Part shown: piece after piece, positions 8,131-16,744 of the stretch
How positions within the stretch are numbered: position 1 is the stretch's first letter
Layout: each line of letters opens with the position of its first letter
Source: JAHDVS01 sp964370985
Lineage (GTDB): Bacteria > Actinomycetota > Thermoleophilia > Gaiellales > Gaiellaceae
Assembly: GCA_964370985.1 (NCBI GenBank)
Contig: CAYJLE010000006.1
Span: 43,453-107,452, forward strand
Reading direction: 5' to 3'
DNA length: 64,000 nt
The notes under the pieces: model-generated
What the model was told of the DNA's origin: nothing
The model's database searches: none
Seen by the model: the letters and a program-made list of their open reading frames with translations, nothing else
Made by a program: the position numbers and the translations under genes

Positions 8131-8624
8131 TCCGGGCCTGCGCCACGATCGTCGACGACGACGAGCTCGTCATCGTCGGTAGCCAGGCGATCCTCGGCCA
8201 GTTCCCCGATGCCCCCGCGGCACTGCTCGGCTCGATCGAAGCGGACGTATTTCCGCGTCACCACCCGGAGCGGGCGGATCTGATCGATGGCGCGGTCGGC
8301 GAGGGGTCGCCGTTCCACGACACGTTCGGCTACTACGCGCACGCCGTCGGCCCGGAGACCGCCGTCGCCCCCACGGGCTGGGAGGGTCGGCTCGTTCCCG
8401 TGTCCAACGAGAACACGCGGGGCGCGACGGGCTGGTGCCTCGAAGCGCACGATCTCGTGCTCGCGAAGTGCGTCGCCGGCCGCGAGAGAGATCTCGGATT
8501 CGCAGGCGAGGCGATCGCCCGCGGGCTCGTTGAGCTCTCGGTGCTCTTCGAGCGGCTCGACCTGCTGCCCGTGGCAGAGGAGACGAGGGCACGGATCGCA
8601 CGCTTCCTCGACTCCCGCCGCTGA
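8103..8624 (+). CDS. DUF6036-family nucleotidyltransferase, apparent AUC start
   Basis: 173 aa from the proposed start. The segment LIRACATIVDDDELVIVGSQAILGQFP resembles the N-terminal strand-helix of the nucleotidyltransferase fold used by AbiEii/MNT-type toxins, and IEADVFP carries the second acidic position. The only canonical start nearby is GTG 8058, which has AGGAG just 2 nt upstream. A strong Shine-Dalgarno GGAGGAG (8091-8097) lies 5 nt before ATC 8103, exactly where an ATG would be expected, and the protein then begins IRRQDLEHLIRAC. Either AUC is used, a base is wrong in the assembly, or translation starts at 8058. The gene overlaps the upstream small gene, implying coupling. Confidence 0.7.
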   Translation: MRRQDLEHLIRACATIVDDDELVIVGSQAILGQFPDAPAALLGSIEADVFPRHHPERADLIDGAVGEGSPFHDTFGYYAHAVGPETAVAPTGWEGRLVPVSNENTRGATGWCLEAHDLVLAKCVAGRERDLGFAGEAIARGLVELSVLFERLDLLPVAEETRARIARFLDSRR

Positions 8625-8653
8625 GCGTCCCGGCGCCGGAGTACCCTGGCGGG

Positions 8654-11600
8654 GTGGACGCGCTCGCTCCGTTCAGTCCCGCCGTGCGGTCCTGGTTCGA
8701 GCGGGCGTTCGAGCGCCCGACGCCGCCCCAGGAGCTCGGCTGGCCGCTGATCGCGAGCGGCGCGCACACGCTGATCCAGGCGCCCACCGGCTCCGGGAAG
8801 ACGCTCGCGGCGTTCCTCTGGGCGCTCGACCGGGCGCGCCCCGGCGAGGGGCTCCAGGTGCTGTACGTGAGCCCCCTCAAGGCGCTCAACTACGACGTCG
8901 AGCGGAACCTGCGCGGCCCGCTGGCCGGCATCGGCCGCCCGCTCCAGGTGGCCGTCCGCACCGGCGACACACCCCAGCGCGAGCGGACGCGGATGCTGCG
9001 GCACCCGCCCGAGATCCTGATCACGACGCCCGAGTCGCTGTTCCTGATGCTCACGTCGCAGGCCAGGCAGCTGCTCACGGGTGTGGAGGTCCTGATCCTC
9101 GACGAGGTGCACGCGGTCGCCGGCACGAAGCGTGGCGCCCACCTCGCCGTCAGCCTGGAGCGGCTCGCCCGGCTCGCCGGCGAGCGGGTCCAGCGGATCG
9201 GGCTGTCCGCGACGCAGCGGCCGCTCGAGGAGATCGCTCGCTTCGTCTCGGGCGGCCGTCCGATCGAGATCGCCGACGCGGGCAGGGCCAAGCGGCTCGA
9301 CCTCCAGGTCGTCGTCCCGGTCGACGACCTGCGGGAGCTCCCGAGCACCGCCTCGCTCTCCACCCCGATCCTCCCGGACGGGGTCGAGATGGGGCCCGGA
9401 GTCGAGACGTCGAGCCGCTCGATCTGGCCGTCGATCTACCCCGCGATCCTCGAGCTCGTCGAGCAGCACCGTTCCACGATCGTGTTCGTCAACAACCGCC
9501 GCCTCGCCGAGCGGCTCGCTCTGCGCCTCAACGAGCTCGCGTCCGGTGCCGACGGGGGCAGCCACCGCCAGGTGGCCCGTGCGCACCACGGCTCGCTCGC
9601 CCGTGAGCAGCGGGTCGAGATCGAGGAGCTCCTGAAGCGGGGCGAGCTCCCGTGCCTCGTCGCCACCTCCTCGCTCGAGCTGGGAATCGACATGGGCGCC
9701 GTCGACCTCGTCGTCCAGGTCGAGTCCCCGAAGTCGGTCGCCCGCGGTCTCCAGCGCGTCGGGCGCGCCGGCCACACGCTCGACGCCGTCGCGAAAGGGC
9801 GCATCTTCCCGAAGTTCCGCGGCGATCTGCTCGAGGCCGCCGTCGTGGCCGAGCGGATGCGCCGCGGCGCGATCGAGGAGACACGCATCCCGCGCAACCC
9901 CCTCGACGTGCTCGCCCAGCAGATCGTCGCGATCTGCGCGGACGAGGAGATCGCGGTCGACGAGCTCCACGAGCTCGTCCGCGGCGCCTGGAGCTTCCGC
10001 GACCTCTCGCGGGCCGCGCTCGAGAACGTGCTCGACATGCTCGCCGGTCGCTACCCGTCCGAGGAGTTCGCCGAGCTGCGCCCGCGGATCGTGTGGGACC
10101 GCGTGCGCGGGGTCGTCCGTGGCAGGGAGGGAGCCCGGCGCCTGGCGATCGCGAACGCCGGCACGATCCCGGACCGGGGTCTCTTCGGGGTGTTCCTCGT
10201 CGACGGCGGCAGCCGGGTCGGAGAGCTCGACGAGGAGATGGTCTACGAGGCGCGCGAGGGCCAGACGTTCATGCTCGGCGCGTCCACCTGGCGGATCGAG
10301 GAGATCACCCGTGACCGGGTGCTCGTCTCGCCCGCCCCGGGGGTGCCCGGCGCCGTGCCGTTCTGGAAGGGCGAGGGCACCGGCCGCCCGTACGAGCTCG
10401 GCGAGGCGATCGGCAAGGCCGCGCGCGAGCTCGTCGCACTTCCCGACCGGGATGCGCTCGAGCGGCTCGGCTCCACCTATGCCCTCGACGAGCGTGCCGC
10501 CAGCAACCTCCTCACGTACCTGCGCGAGCAGGAGCAGGCGACGGGCGCGCTCCCCTCGGACCGCACGCTCGTGGTCGAGCGCTTCCGTGACGAGATCGGC
10601 GACTGGCGCCTGTGCATCCTCAGCCCATTCGGCGGCCGCGTCCACGCGCCCTGGGCGCTCGCGCTCGCTGCGCGGCTGCGCGAGTCGCTCGGCCTCGAGG
10701 TCAACGCGATCTGGTCGGACGACGGGATGGCGCTGCACCTCCCGGACGCGGAGGCGCCGCCGCCGACCGACGACGTGCTCATCGATCCCGGCGAGGTCGA
10801 GGAGCTCGTCGTGTCCGAGCTCGCGTCGAGCGCGCTCTTCGGCGCGCGCTTCCGCGAGAACGCGGGCCGTGCGCTCCTCATCCCCAGGCGCCGGCCCGGC
10901 CAGCGCACGCCGCTCTGGCAGCAGCGGCTGAAAGCCCAGGGCCTGCTCCAGGTCGCACGCCGCTATCCCGACTTCCCGATCGTGCTCGAGACGTACCGTG
11001 AGTGCCTGAGCGACGTCTTCGACGTGCCGGCGCTCCGGCGGCTCCTCGGCGACGTGCGCGCGCGGCGCATCGATCTCGTCGACGTCGAGACGCAGTCCGC
11101 GTCCCCGTACGCGTCGTCGCTCCTCTTCGACTACGTCGCCACGTACATGTACGAGGACGACACGCCGATGGCGGAGCGGCGCGCCCAGGCGCTCACCCTC
11201 GATCGCGACCTCCTGCGCGAGCTTCTGGGCGCCGAGGAGCTGCGCGACCTGCTCGACCCGGACGCGCTCTCCGAGGTCGAGCGCGACCTGCGAGGGCGCG
11301 CTCGCACGCCCGACGAGCTGCATGACCTGCTGCTGCGCCGCGGCGACCTGCGGCCGGGGGAGTTCGAGGAGGCCCTCGCGGCCGAGCTAGAGCGCGAGCG
11401 GCGGGCGGTGCGCGTGCGGCTTGCCGGAGAGCGGCGGCTCCTCGCCGCCGAGGATGCGGGCCGCTACCGTGACGCGCTCGGGGTGATGCCGCCCGGCGGG
11501 CTGCCGGCCGCGTTCCTCGAGGCCGGGGACGACCCGCTCGGATTCATCCTCGTCCGTTACGCTCGCGGCCGCGGCCCGTTCACGACCGGAGACGCGGCGG

Positions 11601-12967
11601 AGCGCCTCGGGCTCTCGGCCGCCGTGCTCGAGGACAGGCTCGCCGCGCTCGAGCGCGCGGGCAGGATCGTTCGCGGCGAGCTGCGCCCCGGCGGGACGGA
11701 GCGGGAGTGGTGCGACCCGGACGTCCTGCGGCGCCTGCGCCGGGCGACGCTGGCCCGGCTGCGCAAGGAGGTCGAGCCGGTCGAGCAGGCCGCGCTCGCC
11801 CGCTTCCTGCCGGGCTGGCAGGGCGTCGATCGCCGGGAAGGGCTGCGCGAGGCGCTCGTGCCGCTCCAGGGCCTCTCGCTGCCGGTGTCCCTGTGGGAGT
11901 CGGAGATCCTGCCGCGGCGCGTTCCCGGCTACCGGCCCGAGCAGCTCGACCAGCTCTGCGCGAGCGGCGAGCTCGTCTGGGTCGGCGCGGGGCTCGAGCG
12001 GGTGGCGGTGTTCTACCGCGAGGACGCGCTCGCGCTCGGTCGCCCGGCGGCGCTGCCACCGCCCGAGGGCGACGAGCACGACCGGCTGCGAGCGACCCTC
12101 CGCGAGGGAGCCCTGTTCTGGCATGACGTGCTGGAGGCAGCCGCTCTCGACGCCGAGGCGGCCCTGCCCGCGCTGTGGGACCTCGTCTGGGCCGGAGAGG
12201 TGACGAACGACGCCTGGCAGCCCCTGCGGGCCGGCCGGCGCTACGCGGCGCCCCGGCCCCCGGCCATCGGCCGCGCCGGCCGGCGGTTCGCGCGCCAGCG
12301 CGCCGGCCGCGCGCAGGCGACCCAGGGGCGGTGGTCGCTCGCCGGGGGGCTGCTGGCCGACGAGCCCGACCCGCGCGCGCTGGCGGAGCTCTTGCTCGAA
12401 CGCCACGGGATCGTGACGCGCGACGGGGTTCGCGGCGAGGGCGTCCCCGGCGGCTATGGCCCGGTCTACCGCGAGCTCCGGAAGCTCGAGACGCTGGGCG
12501 TCTGCAGGCGCGGCTACTTCGTCGAGGGGCTCGGCGGCGCCCAGTTCGCGCTGCCCGGCGCGGTCGAGCGGCTGCGCGAGCGCCCGGAGCCGGACGCCGG
12601 CGATCCGGGCGCGCTCGTGCTCGCCGCCGCGGACCCCGCCCAGCCCTACGGCGCCGCGCTACCGTGGCCGAAGCGGGCCCGCGGCCGGGCCTCCCGCGTC
12701 GCCGGAGCGCTCGTCGTCCTCCTCGGCGGGGAGGCGTCTCTGTTCGTCGAGCGCGGCGGCCGCTCGCTCGTGCCCCTGCGCGACACCGACGAGGGCTGGC
12801 TCGGGCCCGCGCTGGCTGCGCTCGTCGATCACGCGCGCCGCACCGGCCCGCGCAGGCTCGCGGTCGAGCGCTACGACGGGGTACCCGTCGCCGAGTCCGA
12901 GGCGTTCGTCCTGCTCGCCGAGGCCGGGTTCCGTGCCGGGCCGAAGCGGGCGATCCTCCGCGTCTGA
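8654..12967 (+). CDS. lhr: Lhr-family ATP-dependent DNA helicase
   Basis: 1437 aa, in the range of actinobacterial Lhr. The superfamily 2 core is complete: motif I APTGSGKT, motif II DEVH in LILDEVHAVAGTKRG, motif III GLSATQ, motif V ATSSLELGIDMG, motif VI QRVGRAGH. The core (about residues 1-500) is followed by the Lhr winged-helix and beta-barrel region and a long C-terminal domain of the actinobacterial type. Lhr is a 3'-to-5' DNA-RNA helicase linked to repair. GTG 8654 has TACCCT (8642-8647) 6 nt upstream. The downstream gene has its own promoter-like box. Confidence 0.95.
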   Translation: MDALAPFSPAVRSWFERAFERPTPPQELGWPLIASGAHTLIQAPTGSGKTLAAFLWALDRARPGEGLQVLYVSPLKALNYDVERNLRGPLAGIGRPLQVAVRTGDTPQRERTRMLRHPPEILITTPESLFLMLTSQARQLLTGVEVLILDEVHAVAGTKRGAHLAVSLERLARLAGERVQRIGLSATQRPLEEIARFVSGGRPIEIADAGRAKRLDLQVVVPVDDLRELPSTASLSTPILPDGVEMGPGVETSSRSIWPSIYPAILELVEQHRSTIVFVNNRRLAERLALRLNELASGADGGSHRQVARAHHGSLAREQRVEIEELLKRGELPCLVATSSLELGIDMGAVDLVVQVESPKSVARGLQRVGRAGHTLDAVAKGRIFPKFRGDLLEAAVVAERMRRGAIEETRIPRNPLDVLAQQIVAICADEEIAVDELHELVRGAWSFRDLSRAALENVLDMLAGRYPSEEFAELRPRIVWDRVRGVVRGREGARRLAIANAGTIPDRGLFGVFLVDGGSRVGELDEEMVYEAREGQTFMLGASTWRIEEITRDRVLVSPAPGVPGAVPFWKGEGTGRPYELGEAIGKAARELVALPDRDALERLGSTYALDERAASNLLTYLREQEQATGALPSDRTLVVERFRDEIGDWRLCILSPFGGRVHAPWALALAARLRESLGLEVNAIWSDDGMALHLPDAEAPPPTDDVLIDPGEVEELVVSELASSALFGARFRENAGRALLIPRRRPGQRTPLWQQRLKAQGLLQVARRYPDFPIVLETYRECLSDVFDVPALRRLLGDVRARRIDLVDVETQSASPYASSLLFDYVATYMYEDDTPMAERRAQALTLDRDLLRELLGAEELRDLLDPDALSEVERDLRGRARTPDELHDLLLRRGDLRPGEFEEALAAELERERRAVRVRLAGERRLLAAEDAGRYRDALGVMPPGGLPAAFLEAGDDPLGFILVRYARGRGPFTTGDAAERLGLSAAVLEDRLAALERAGRIVRGELRPGGTEREWCDPDVLRRLRRATLARLRKEVEPVEQAALARFLPGWQGVDRREGLREALVPLQGLSLPVSLWESEILPRRVPGYRPEQLDQLCASGELVWVGAGLERVAVFYREDALALGRPAALPPPEGDEHDRLRATLREGALFWHDVLEAAALDAEAALPALWDLVWAGEVTNDAWQPLRAGRRYAAPRPPAIGRAGRRFARQRAGRAQATQGRWSLAGGLLADEPDPRALAELLLERHGIVTRDGVRGEGVPGGYGPVYRELRKLETLGVCRRGYFVEGLGGAQFALPGAVERLRERPEPDAGDPGALVLAAADPAQPYGAALPWPKRARGRASRVAGALVVLLGGEASLFVERGGRSLVPLRDTDEGWLGPALAALVDHARRTGPRRLAVERYDGVPVAESEAFVLLAEAGFRAGPKRAILRV

Positions 12968-13008
12968 CGCTCGCGTGGTCGGGCCCGGCAGCAGCTAGCC
13001 TCTCGCTC

Positions 13009-13620
13009 GTGAAGGCATCCGACTGGGATCGCAAGTGGCTCGAGCGCCTGAAGGGCCCCGATCGCGACCCCAATCGCTTCCTCGTCGAGGCCGCGTCCGG
13101 ACAGGCGCCGGGGCGGGCGCTCGACCTCGCCTGCGGAGTCGGGCGCAATGCCGTGTGGCTAGCCGAGCGCGGCTGGCGGGTCACGGCGGTCGACTTCTCG
13201 GATGTCGCGCTCGAGCACGCGCGGGCGCGCGCCGCCGCCCACGAGGTCGAAGTCGACTGGCAGCGGGCCGACCTGAGCGAGTACGAGCCGCCGGCCGGCG
13301 CGTTCGATCTCGTCCTGGTCGCGTACCTCCAGCTTCCCGATGCGCAGCGGCGCGCGATCTGGCGACTCGCGGCGGCGGCGGTCGCGCCCGCGGGCGTGCT
13401 CCTCGTCGTCGGCCACCATCTCGACAACCTCGAGCACGGCTACGCCGGGCCGAGCAGCCCCGGGGTCCTCTACACGGAGCAGCAGATCGCCGCCGAGCTC
13501 GACGGGCTCATCGTCGAGCGGGCGGAGCGGGTCGAGCGGCCCGTCAGCGACGAGGACGGCGAGCATGTCGCGATCGACGCGCTCGTGGTCGCCCGCCGGC
13601 CCGCCGGCGTCGCGGGCTGA
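13009..13620 (+). CDS. Class I SAM-dependent methyltransferase
   Basis: 203 aa. Motif I LDLACGVGRNAVWLAERGW, the acidic end of strand 2 in VTAVDFSDVAL, and FDLVLVAYLQLP (motif post-I/IV) define a Rossmann methyltransferase of the Methyltransf_25/TehB-like group. A conserved AIWRLAAAAVAPAGVLLVVGHH follows. The substrate is unknown. GTG 13009 has TAGCCT (12996-13001) 7 nt upstream. A hairpin terminator starts immediately after the stop. Confidence 0.88.
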   Translation: MKASDWDRKWLERLKGPDRDPNRFLVEAASGQAPGRALDLACGVGRNAVWLAERGWRVTAVDFSDVALEHARARAAAHEVEVDWQRADLSEYEPPAGAFDLVLVAYLQLPDAQRRAIWRLAAAAVAPAGVLLVVGHHLDNLEHGYAGPSSPGVLYTEQQIAAELDGLIVERAERVERPVSDEDGEHVAIDALVVARRPAGVAG

Positions 13621-13651
13621 GCCTGCCCGAAGGGGACACCCTTCGGCAGGC
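13621..13651 (+). terminator. Hairpin directly after the methyltransferase stop
   Basis: Left arm GCCTGCCCGAAGGG (13621-13634) and right arm CCCTTCGGCAGGC (13639-13651) pair over 13 bp with one bulged C and loop GACA. There is no U-tract, which is common for high-GC actinobacterial terminators. Confidence 0.65.
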
Positions 13652-13724
13652 GGCCGCGCGTCTGCGCGTCCCGGTGTTCGGCCTGCCAGGCAGGAACGGG
13701 CACTGCGAGCGCGTAACCGTCCGC

Positions 13725-14990
13725 GTGGGTCAACGGGCCGTCCGATCTCTCGATCTACACCGCGCGCTGCGCAATTTCTGCCTCGGGTCGTTTTTCGCCC
13801 TCGCGGAGGAGCTCGCGGCCGGCGCCGATCTGCCCGTCGCGCTCGAGGAGCACGCGGGGCCGGGGCGCCCGACCCTGTACGAGTACCGGCCGCTCGTGGG
13901 GGCGTTCGTGGAGCAGCGTGCCGGCTGGCTCGGCCTCCGCGAGGACGCGACGGCCGCGCTCGCCGCCCTCAAGGACGAGCCCGCGGCCGGGATCTTCGCG
14001 AAGGCGCACGCGAGCGCCCGGGCCGGCGAGGACGAGGCGCTGCGCCGGACGATCCTCGTGCCCCTGCTCGTCCGGACTGCCGAGCGCTGCGGCGGCTTCG
14101 ACTGGGAAGACGAGGCGTTCGAGCGGGCGTACGGCGCGCTCGAGGCTGCCCTGTTCGGAGAGCATCGCGCCTACGTGGCGCTGGCACCGCTCGTCGGCCT
14201 GACCGCCGGCGGGGAGATCGAGCTGGCCGAGGGCCTGCGCGTGCGACCGGCTGCGACGGGCGAGCTGACGGCGCACTGGCCCGATGCCGCGCGTCTCCTG
14301 CCGCGGGACTTCGGCCGCGAGATCGACCGGACGCTCGTGCTCGAGCTCGAGCGGGGGCTGGATGCGGCCGCGCCGCTCGTCCCGGACGCGCCAGTCGAGC
14401 TCGCCAGGGCCGTATCTGCGCTGCGGCTGGCGGCGCCGGGGGCGATCGCCGCGGGGCCCGTGATCTTCGAGCGGCTCGACTGGCAGCCGTACGACATCCG
14501 CTCGATGCTGCCGCTCGCGACCCAGCCGCCCGCCGGGGAAGCGACCCGGCTCGACCCGTTTCGCGGCCGCCTGGCCGCCGAGCTCGTGCGGCGCCTGTCC
14601 GCGGGGCAGGTCGACCCCGACGTGCTCGAGGCGGTCGAGCGGTTCGAGATCGCGCTCTTCAACCGGGGCCCGCTGCGCGCCGAGGAGCTACGGGAGGCGC
14701 TCGTCACGTTGCTCGGCGGCGACGACGGGCCCTGGGCGGCCGCGATGCGCGCCGCGGCCCTGCTCGGCGAGACCGCGTCCGACCGGGCGGAGCTCGTGCG
14801 GGTGCTTCGCTCGCTGATCGACGGTGACGGTCCCGGCGCGGGTGCCGAGGACGCGGTACGCCGCGCGCTCGTCGAGACACTGCTCGCCGAGTCGAGGGAC
14901 GCGCTCGTGCGGGCGCTCGACGACGCACTGCTCGGGCTACGCCCGCGTCCGCAGGTTGCGGCAGCGGCTCGTATCGTCGCCGCCGGGTGA
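13725..14990 (+). CDS. Uncharacterised protein, 421 aa
   Basis: I do not recognise this family. The frame is open well upstream, but the upstream part translates a terminator hairpin. GTG 13725 is preferred; TAACCG (13714-13719) lies 5 nt before it, a weak leaderless-type box. The N-terminus is rich in aromatic and hydrophobic residues (ALRNFCLGSFFALAEELA) and the rest is acidic, Ala/Leu-rich and helical. One stretch (ERLDWQPYDIRSMLPLATQ) looks conserved. No membrane segment and no catalytic motif is evident. An alternative start is GTG 13674. Confidence 0.65.
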   Translation: MGQRAVRSLDLHRALRNFCLGSFFALAEELAAGADLPVALEEHAGPGRPTLYEYRPLVGAFVEQRAGWLGLREDATAALAALKDEPAAGIFAKAHASARAGEDEALRRTILVPLLVRTAERCGGFDWEDEAFERAYGALEAALFGEHRAYVALAPLVGLTAGGEIELAEGLRVRPAATGELTAHWPDAARLLPRDFGREIDRTLVLELERGLDAAAPLVPDAPVELARAVSALRLAAPGAIAAGPVIFERLDWQPYDIRSMLPLATQPPAGEATRLDPFRGRLAAELVRRLSAGQVDPDVLEAVERFEIALFNRGPLRAEELREALVTLLGGDDGPWAAAMRAAALLGETASDRAELVRVLRSLIDGDGPGAGAEDAVRRALVETLLAESRDALVRALDDALLGLRPRPQVAAAARIVAAG

Positions 14991-14993
14991 CGC

Positions 14994-15476
14994 TCAGCAG
15001 TCGAAGTAGCCGAGCTTCAGGATCACGACCCGGCGAATCACGCCGGCCGGGTCGAAGGGCACGAGGAACGTGGTCGCGCCGCGTGTCGTTCGCATGAAGC
15101 CTCCCGTGCAGGCGTCCGGGCGGAAGCCCGGCGCGGCCTGCGCCGTCGCGAACGGCGTACCGGGCCCGATCCCCGACGCCGTCCGATAGAAGCGTGACGC
15201 GGCCTCGACACCGACGACCTTGCCCGCCGCGTAGCTGACGCGAAACAGCCCTCCGTGCTTTCGGTACACGCCGGTCGAGCCCGACTGGCCGGAGGGCCAC
15301 GCGAAGCGGTCGACCCGCGAAGGTTGCCCGATCGTCGCGATGACCTGTTCGCGCGCCATGCCGAGCGAGACGGGGCCGATCGAGCGGCCGACCGCGATCA
15401 GGCCGGAGTCGGCGCCGGCCGCCGCGGGCAGTGCGAGCGCGAGAGCCGTGACGATGGCGAGGCAGATACGGCGCAT
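14994..15476 (-). CDS. Secreted BamE/SmpA-like small protein
   Basis: 160 aa with a clear signal peptide (MRRICLAIVTALALALPAAAGA). The mature part begins IGPVSLGMAREQVIATIGQPSRVDRF, the pattern seen in the BamE/SmpA-like fold, where a helix-loop reads the phrase sLGMs-x-VxxxlGxP. In Gram-positive organisms such domains occur in secreted proteins of unknown role. It is convergent with the 421-aa protein (3 nt between stops). ATG 15476 is the one that starts the signal peptide. Confidence 0.7.
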   Translation of the reverse strand: MRRICLAIVTALALALPAAAGADSGLIAVGRSIGPVSLGMAREQVIATIGQPSRVDRFAWPSGQSGSTGVYRKHGGLFRVSYAAGKVVGVEAASRFYRTASGIGPGTPFATAQAAPGFRPDACTGGFMRTTRGATTFLVPFDPAGVIRRVVILKLGYFDC

Positions 15477-15518
15477 TCCGCCACGAAGTCTCGCATCCGG
15501 GCCGGCTACCGTCGAGGC

Positions 15519-15743
15519 ATGGAGGAGGCGGAGCGGGTGCTGGCGAGGCTCGGGCGGATCGACGAGCTGCGGCGGGTCGACGCCGCTCCAGGGCTGCTGC
15601 TCGACGAGTTGCGGCTGCTCGTGCGCGAGAGCGAGGCCTGGGCGGCGGCCGAGCGCGGGACCGGAGAGGCCCGGCGCGCGCTCGCAACACTCGAGGACGC
15701 CCTGGCGGGTGCCACGGGCCGAACTCGAGGGGAGAGGAGGTGA
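15519..15743 (+). CDS. Small hypothetical protein, 74 aa
   Basis: 74 aa, charged, probably a helical hairpin (ERVLARLGRIDELRRVDAAPGLLLDELRLLVRESEAW). No family is recognised. TACCGT at 15507-15512 lies 6 nt ahead of ATG 15519, which supports it as a real leaderless gene. The agmatinase-family gene begins 32 nt after its stop but has its own TATAAT box. Confidence 0.6.
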   Translation: MEEAERVLARLGRIDELRRVDAAPGLLLDELRLLVRESEAWAAAERGTGEARRALATLEDALAGATGRTRGERR

Positions 15744-15761
15744 CCGGGCCCGGCGCCGCCG

Positions 15762-15767
15762 TATAAT
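15762..15767 (+). promoter_or_regulatory. Consensus -10 TATAAT of the agmatinase-family gene
   Basis: A perfect TATAAT in very GC-rich surroundings, 8 nt before GTG 15776. GTGACC at 15740-15745 is a possible -35 with a 16-nt spacer. Confidence 0.7.
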
Positions 15768-15775
15768 CGCGCCCC

Positions 15776-16717
15776 GTGCCGCGCTACGGGCCACCGGACG
15801 CCCTCGAGACGCCACGCTACGCGGGGGTGCGGACGTTCATGCGGGTGCCGAACGTCCGGGAGACCGAGGAGGTCGACGTCGCCGTGATCGGCGTGCCGAT
15901 CGATGGGGCCGTCTCGTACCGCACCGGCGCCCGCTTCGGCCCCGAGGCGATCCGCAGCGCGTCGTCGATGCTGCGCAAGTACAACCCCCTGCTTGGCGTC
16001 AACGTGGCCGAGCGGCTCTCGATCGTGGACTGGGGCGACACGCCGGTCGTGCCCGGGTACACGCTCGAGTCGCTGGAGAGGATCCGCGACGTGGTGGAGG
16101 AGGTGGCGCGCGCGGGCATCGTCACGCTCTGCCTCGGCGGCGACCACACGATGCTGCTCGCCGAGCTGCGGGCCCTGGCGGCGGTTCACGGGCCGCTCGC
16201 ACTTGTCCAGCTCGACGCGCACCACGACCTCTGGAACGAGTACTTCGGGCAGAAGATCTTCCACGGGAGCGTCGTGCGCCGCGCGGTCGAGGAGGGGCTG
16301 ATCGACCCGGCCCGCTCCGTACAAGCCGGGCTGCGTGGCTCGTTGTACGGCCCGGAGGACGCTGCCATGCCCGCCGAGCTCGGCATCCACGCGCTCTCGA
16401 GCGAGGAGCTGCTCGCGATGGGGCCGGGCGGGTTCTCGATGCTCGTGCGCCAGCGGGTCGGCGCGGCCCGGTGCTTCCTCTCATTCGACGTGGACGTCGT
16501 CGACCCGGCCTTCGCGCCCGGGACCGGGACGCCCGAGATCGGCGGGCCCTCGAGTCGGGAGGCGCTGACGTTCGTGCGCTCGCTCGCGGGGCTCGACTTC
16601 CGCGGGTTCGACTGCGTCGAGGTCTGTCCGCCCTACGACCCCTCCGGCGTGACCGCGCTCCTGGCCGCGAACGCGTGCTTCGAGATGCTGTCGTTGCTCG
16701 CGCTGCGGCGCGCCTGA
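15776..16717 (+). CDS. Agmatinase / arginase-family ureohydrolase
   Basis: 313 aa, standard length. The binuclear Mn site is complete: GGDHTML (His), LDAHHDLW (Asp-His-x-Asp) and SFDVDVVDPAFAPGTGTPEIGG (Asp-x-Asp; positions about 237-258). The N-terminal DVAVIGVPIDGAVSYRTGARFGPEAIR is typical of agmatinases. It hydrolyses a guanidino or formimino compound to urea or formamide; agmatine is the commonest substrate, but guanidinobutyrate and formiminoglutamate remain open. No polyamine or arginine gene is adjacent. Confidence 0.88.
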   Translation: MPRYGPPDALETPRYAGVRTFMRVPNVRETEEVDVAVIGVPIDGAVSYRTGARFGPEAIRSASSMLRKYNPLLGVNVAERLSIVDWGDTPVVPGYTLESLERIRDVVEEVARAGIVTLCLGGDHTMLLAELRALAAVHGPLALVQLDAHHDLWNEYFGQKIFHGSVVRRAVEEGLIDPARSVQAGLRGSLYGPEDAAMPAELGIHALSSEELLAMGPGGFSMLVRQRVGAARCFLSFDVDVVDPAFAPGTGTPEIGGPSSREALTFVRSLAGLDFRGFDCVEVCPPYDPSGVTALLAANACFEMLSLLALRRA

Positions 16718-16744
16718 CCGCGCCAGTCGCACTCCCGGTCGCAC

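Noticed and set aside
8333..11323. 996-codon minus-strand open frame opposite lhr
   Set aside because: It is Arg/Glu/Asp-rich low-complexity sequence caused by the GC-biased third position of lhr, with no recognisable domain.
13621..13665. Translation of LPEGDTLRQAAARL, like the start of an endonuclease VIII (MPEGDT)
   Set aside because: The bases are the terminator hairpin after the methyltransferase, there is no start codon, and what follows is not Nei-like.
13681..13697. GCCTGCCAGGCAGG palindrome as a second terminator
   Set aside because: Short, with almost no loop, and 30 nt beyond an adequate terminator; possibly only an echo of the same GC-rich words.
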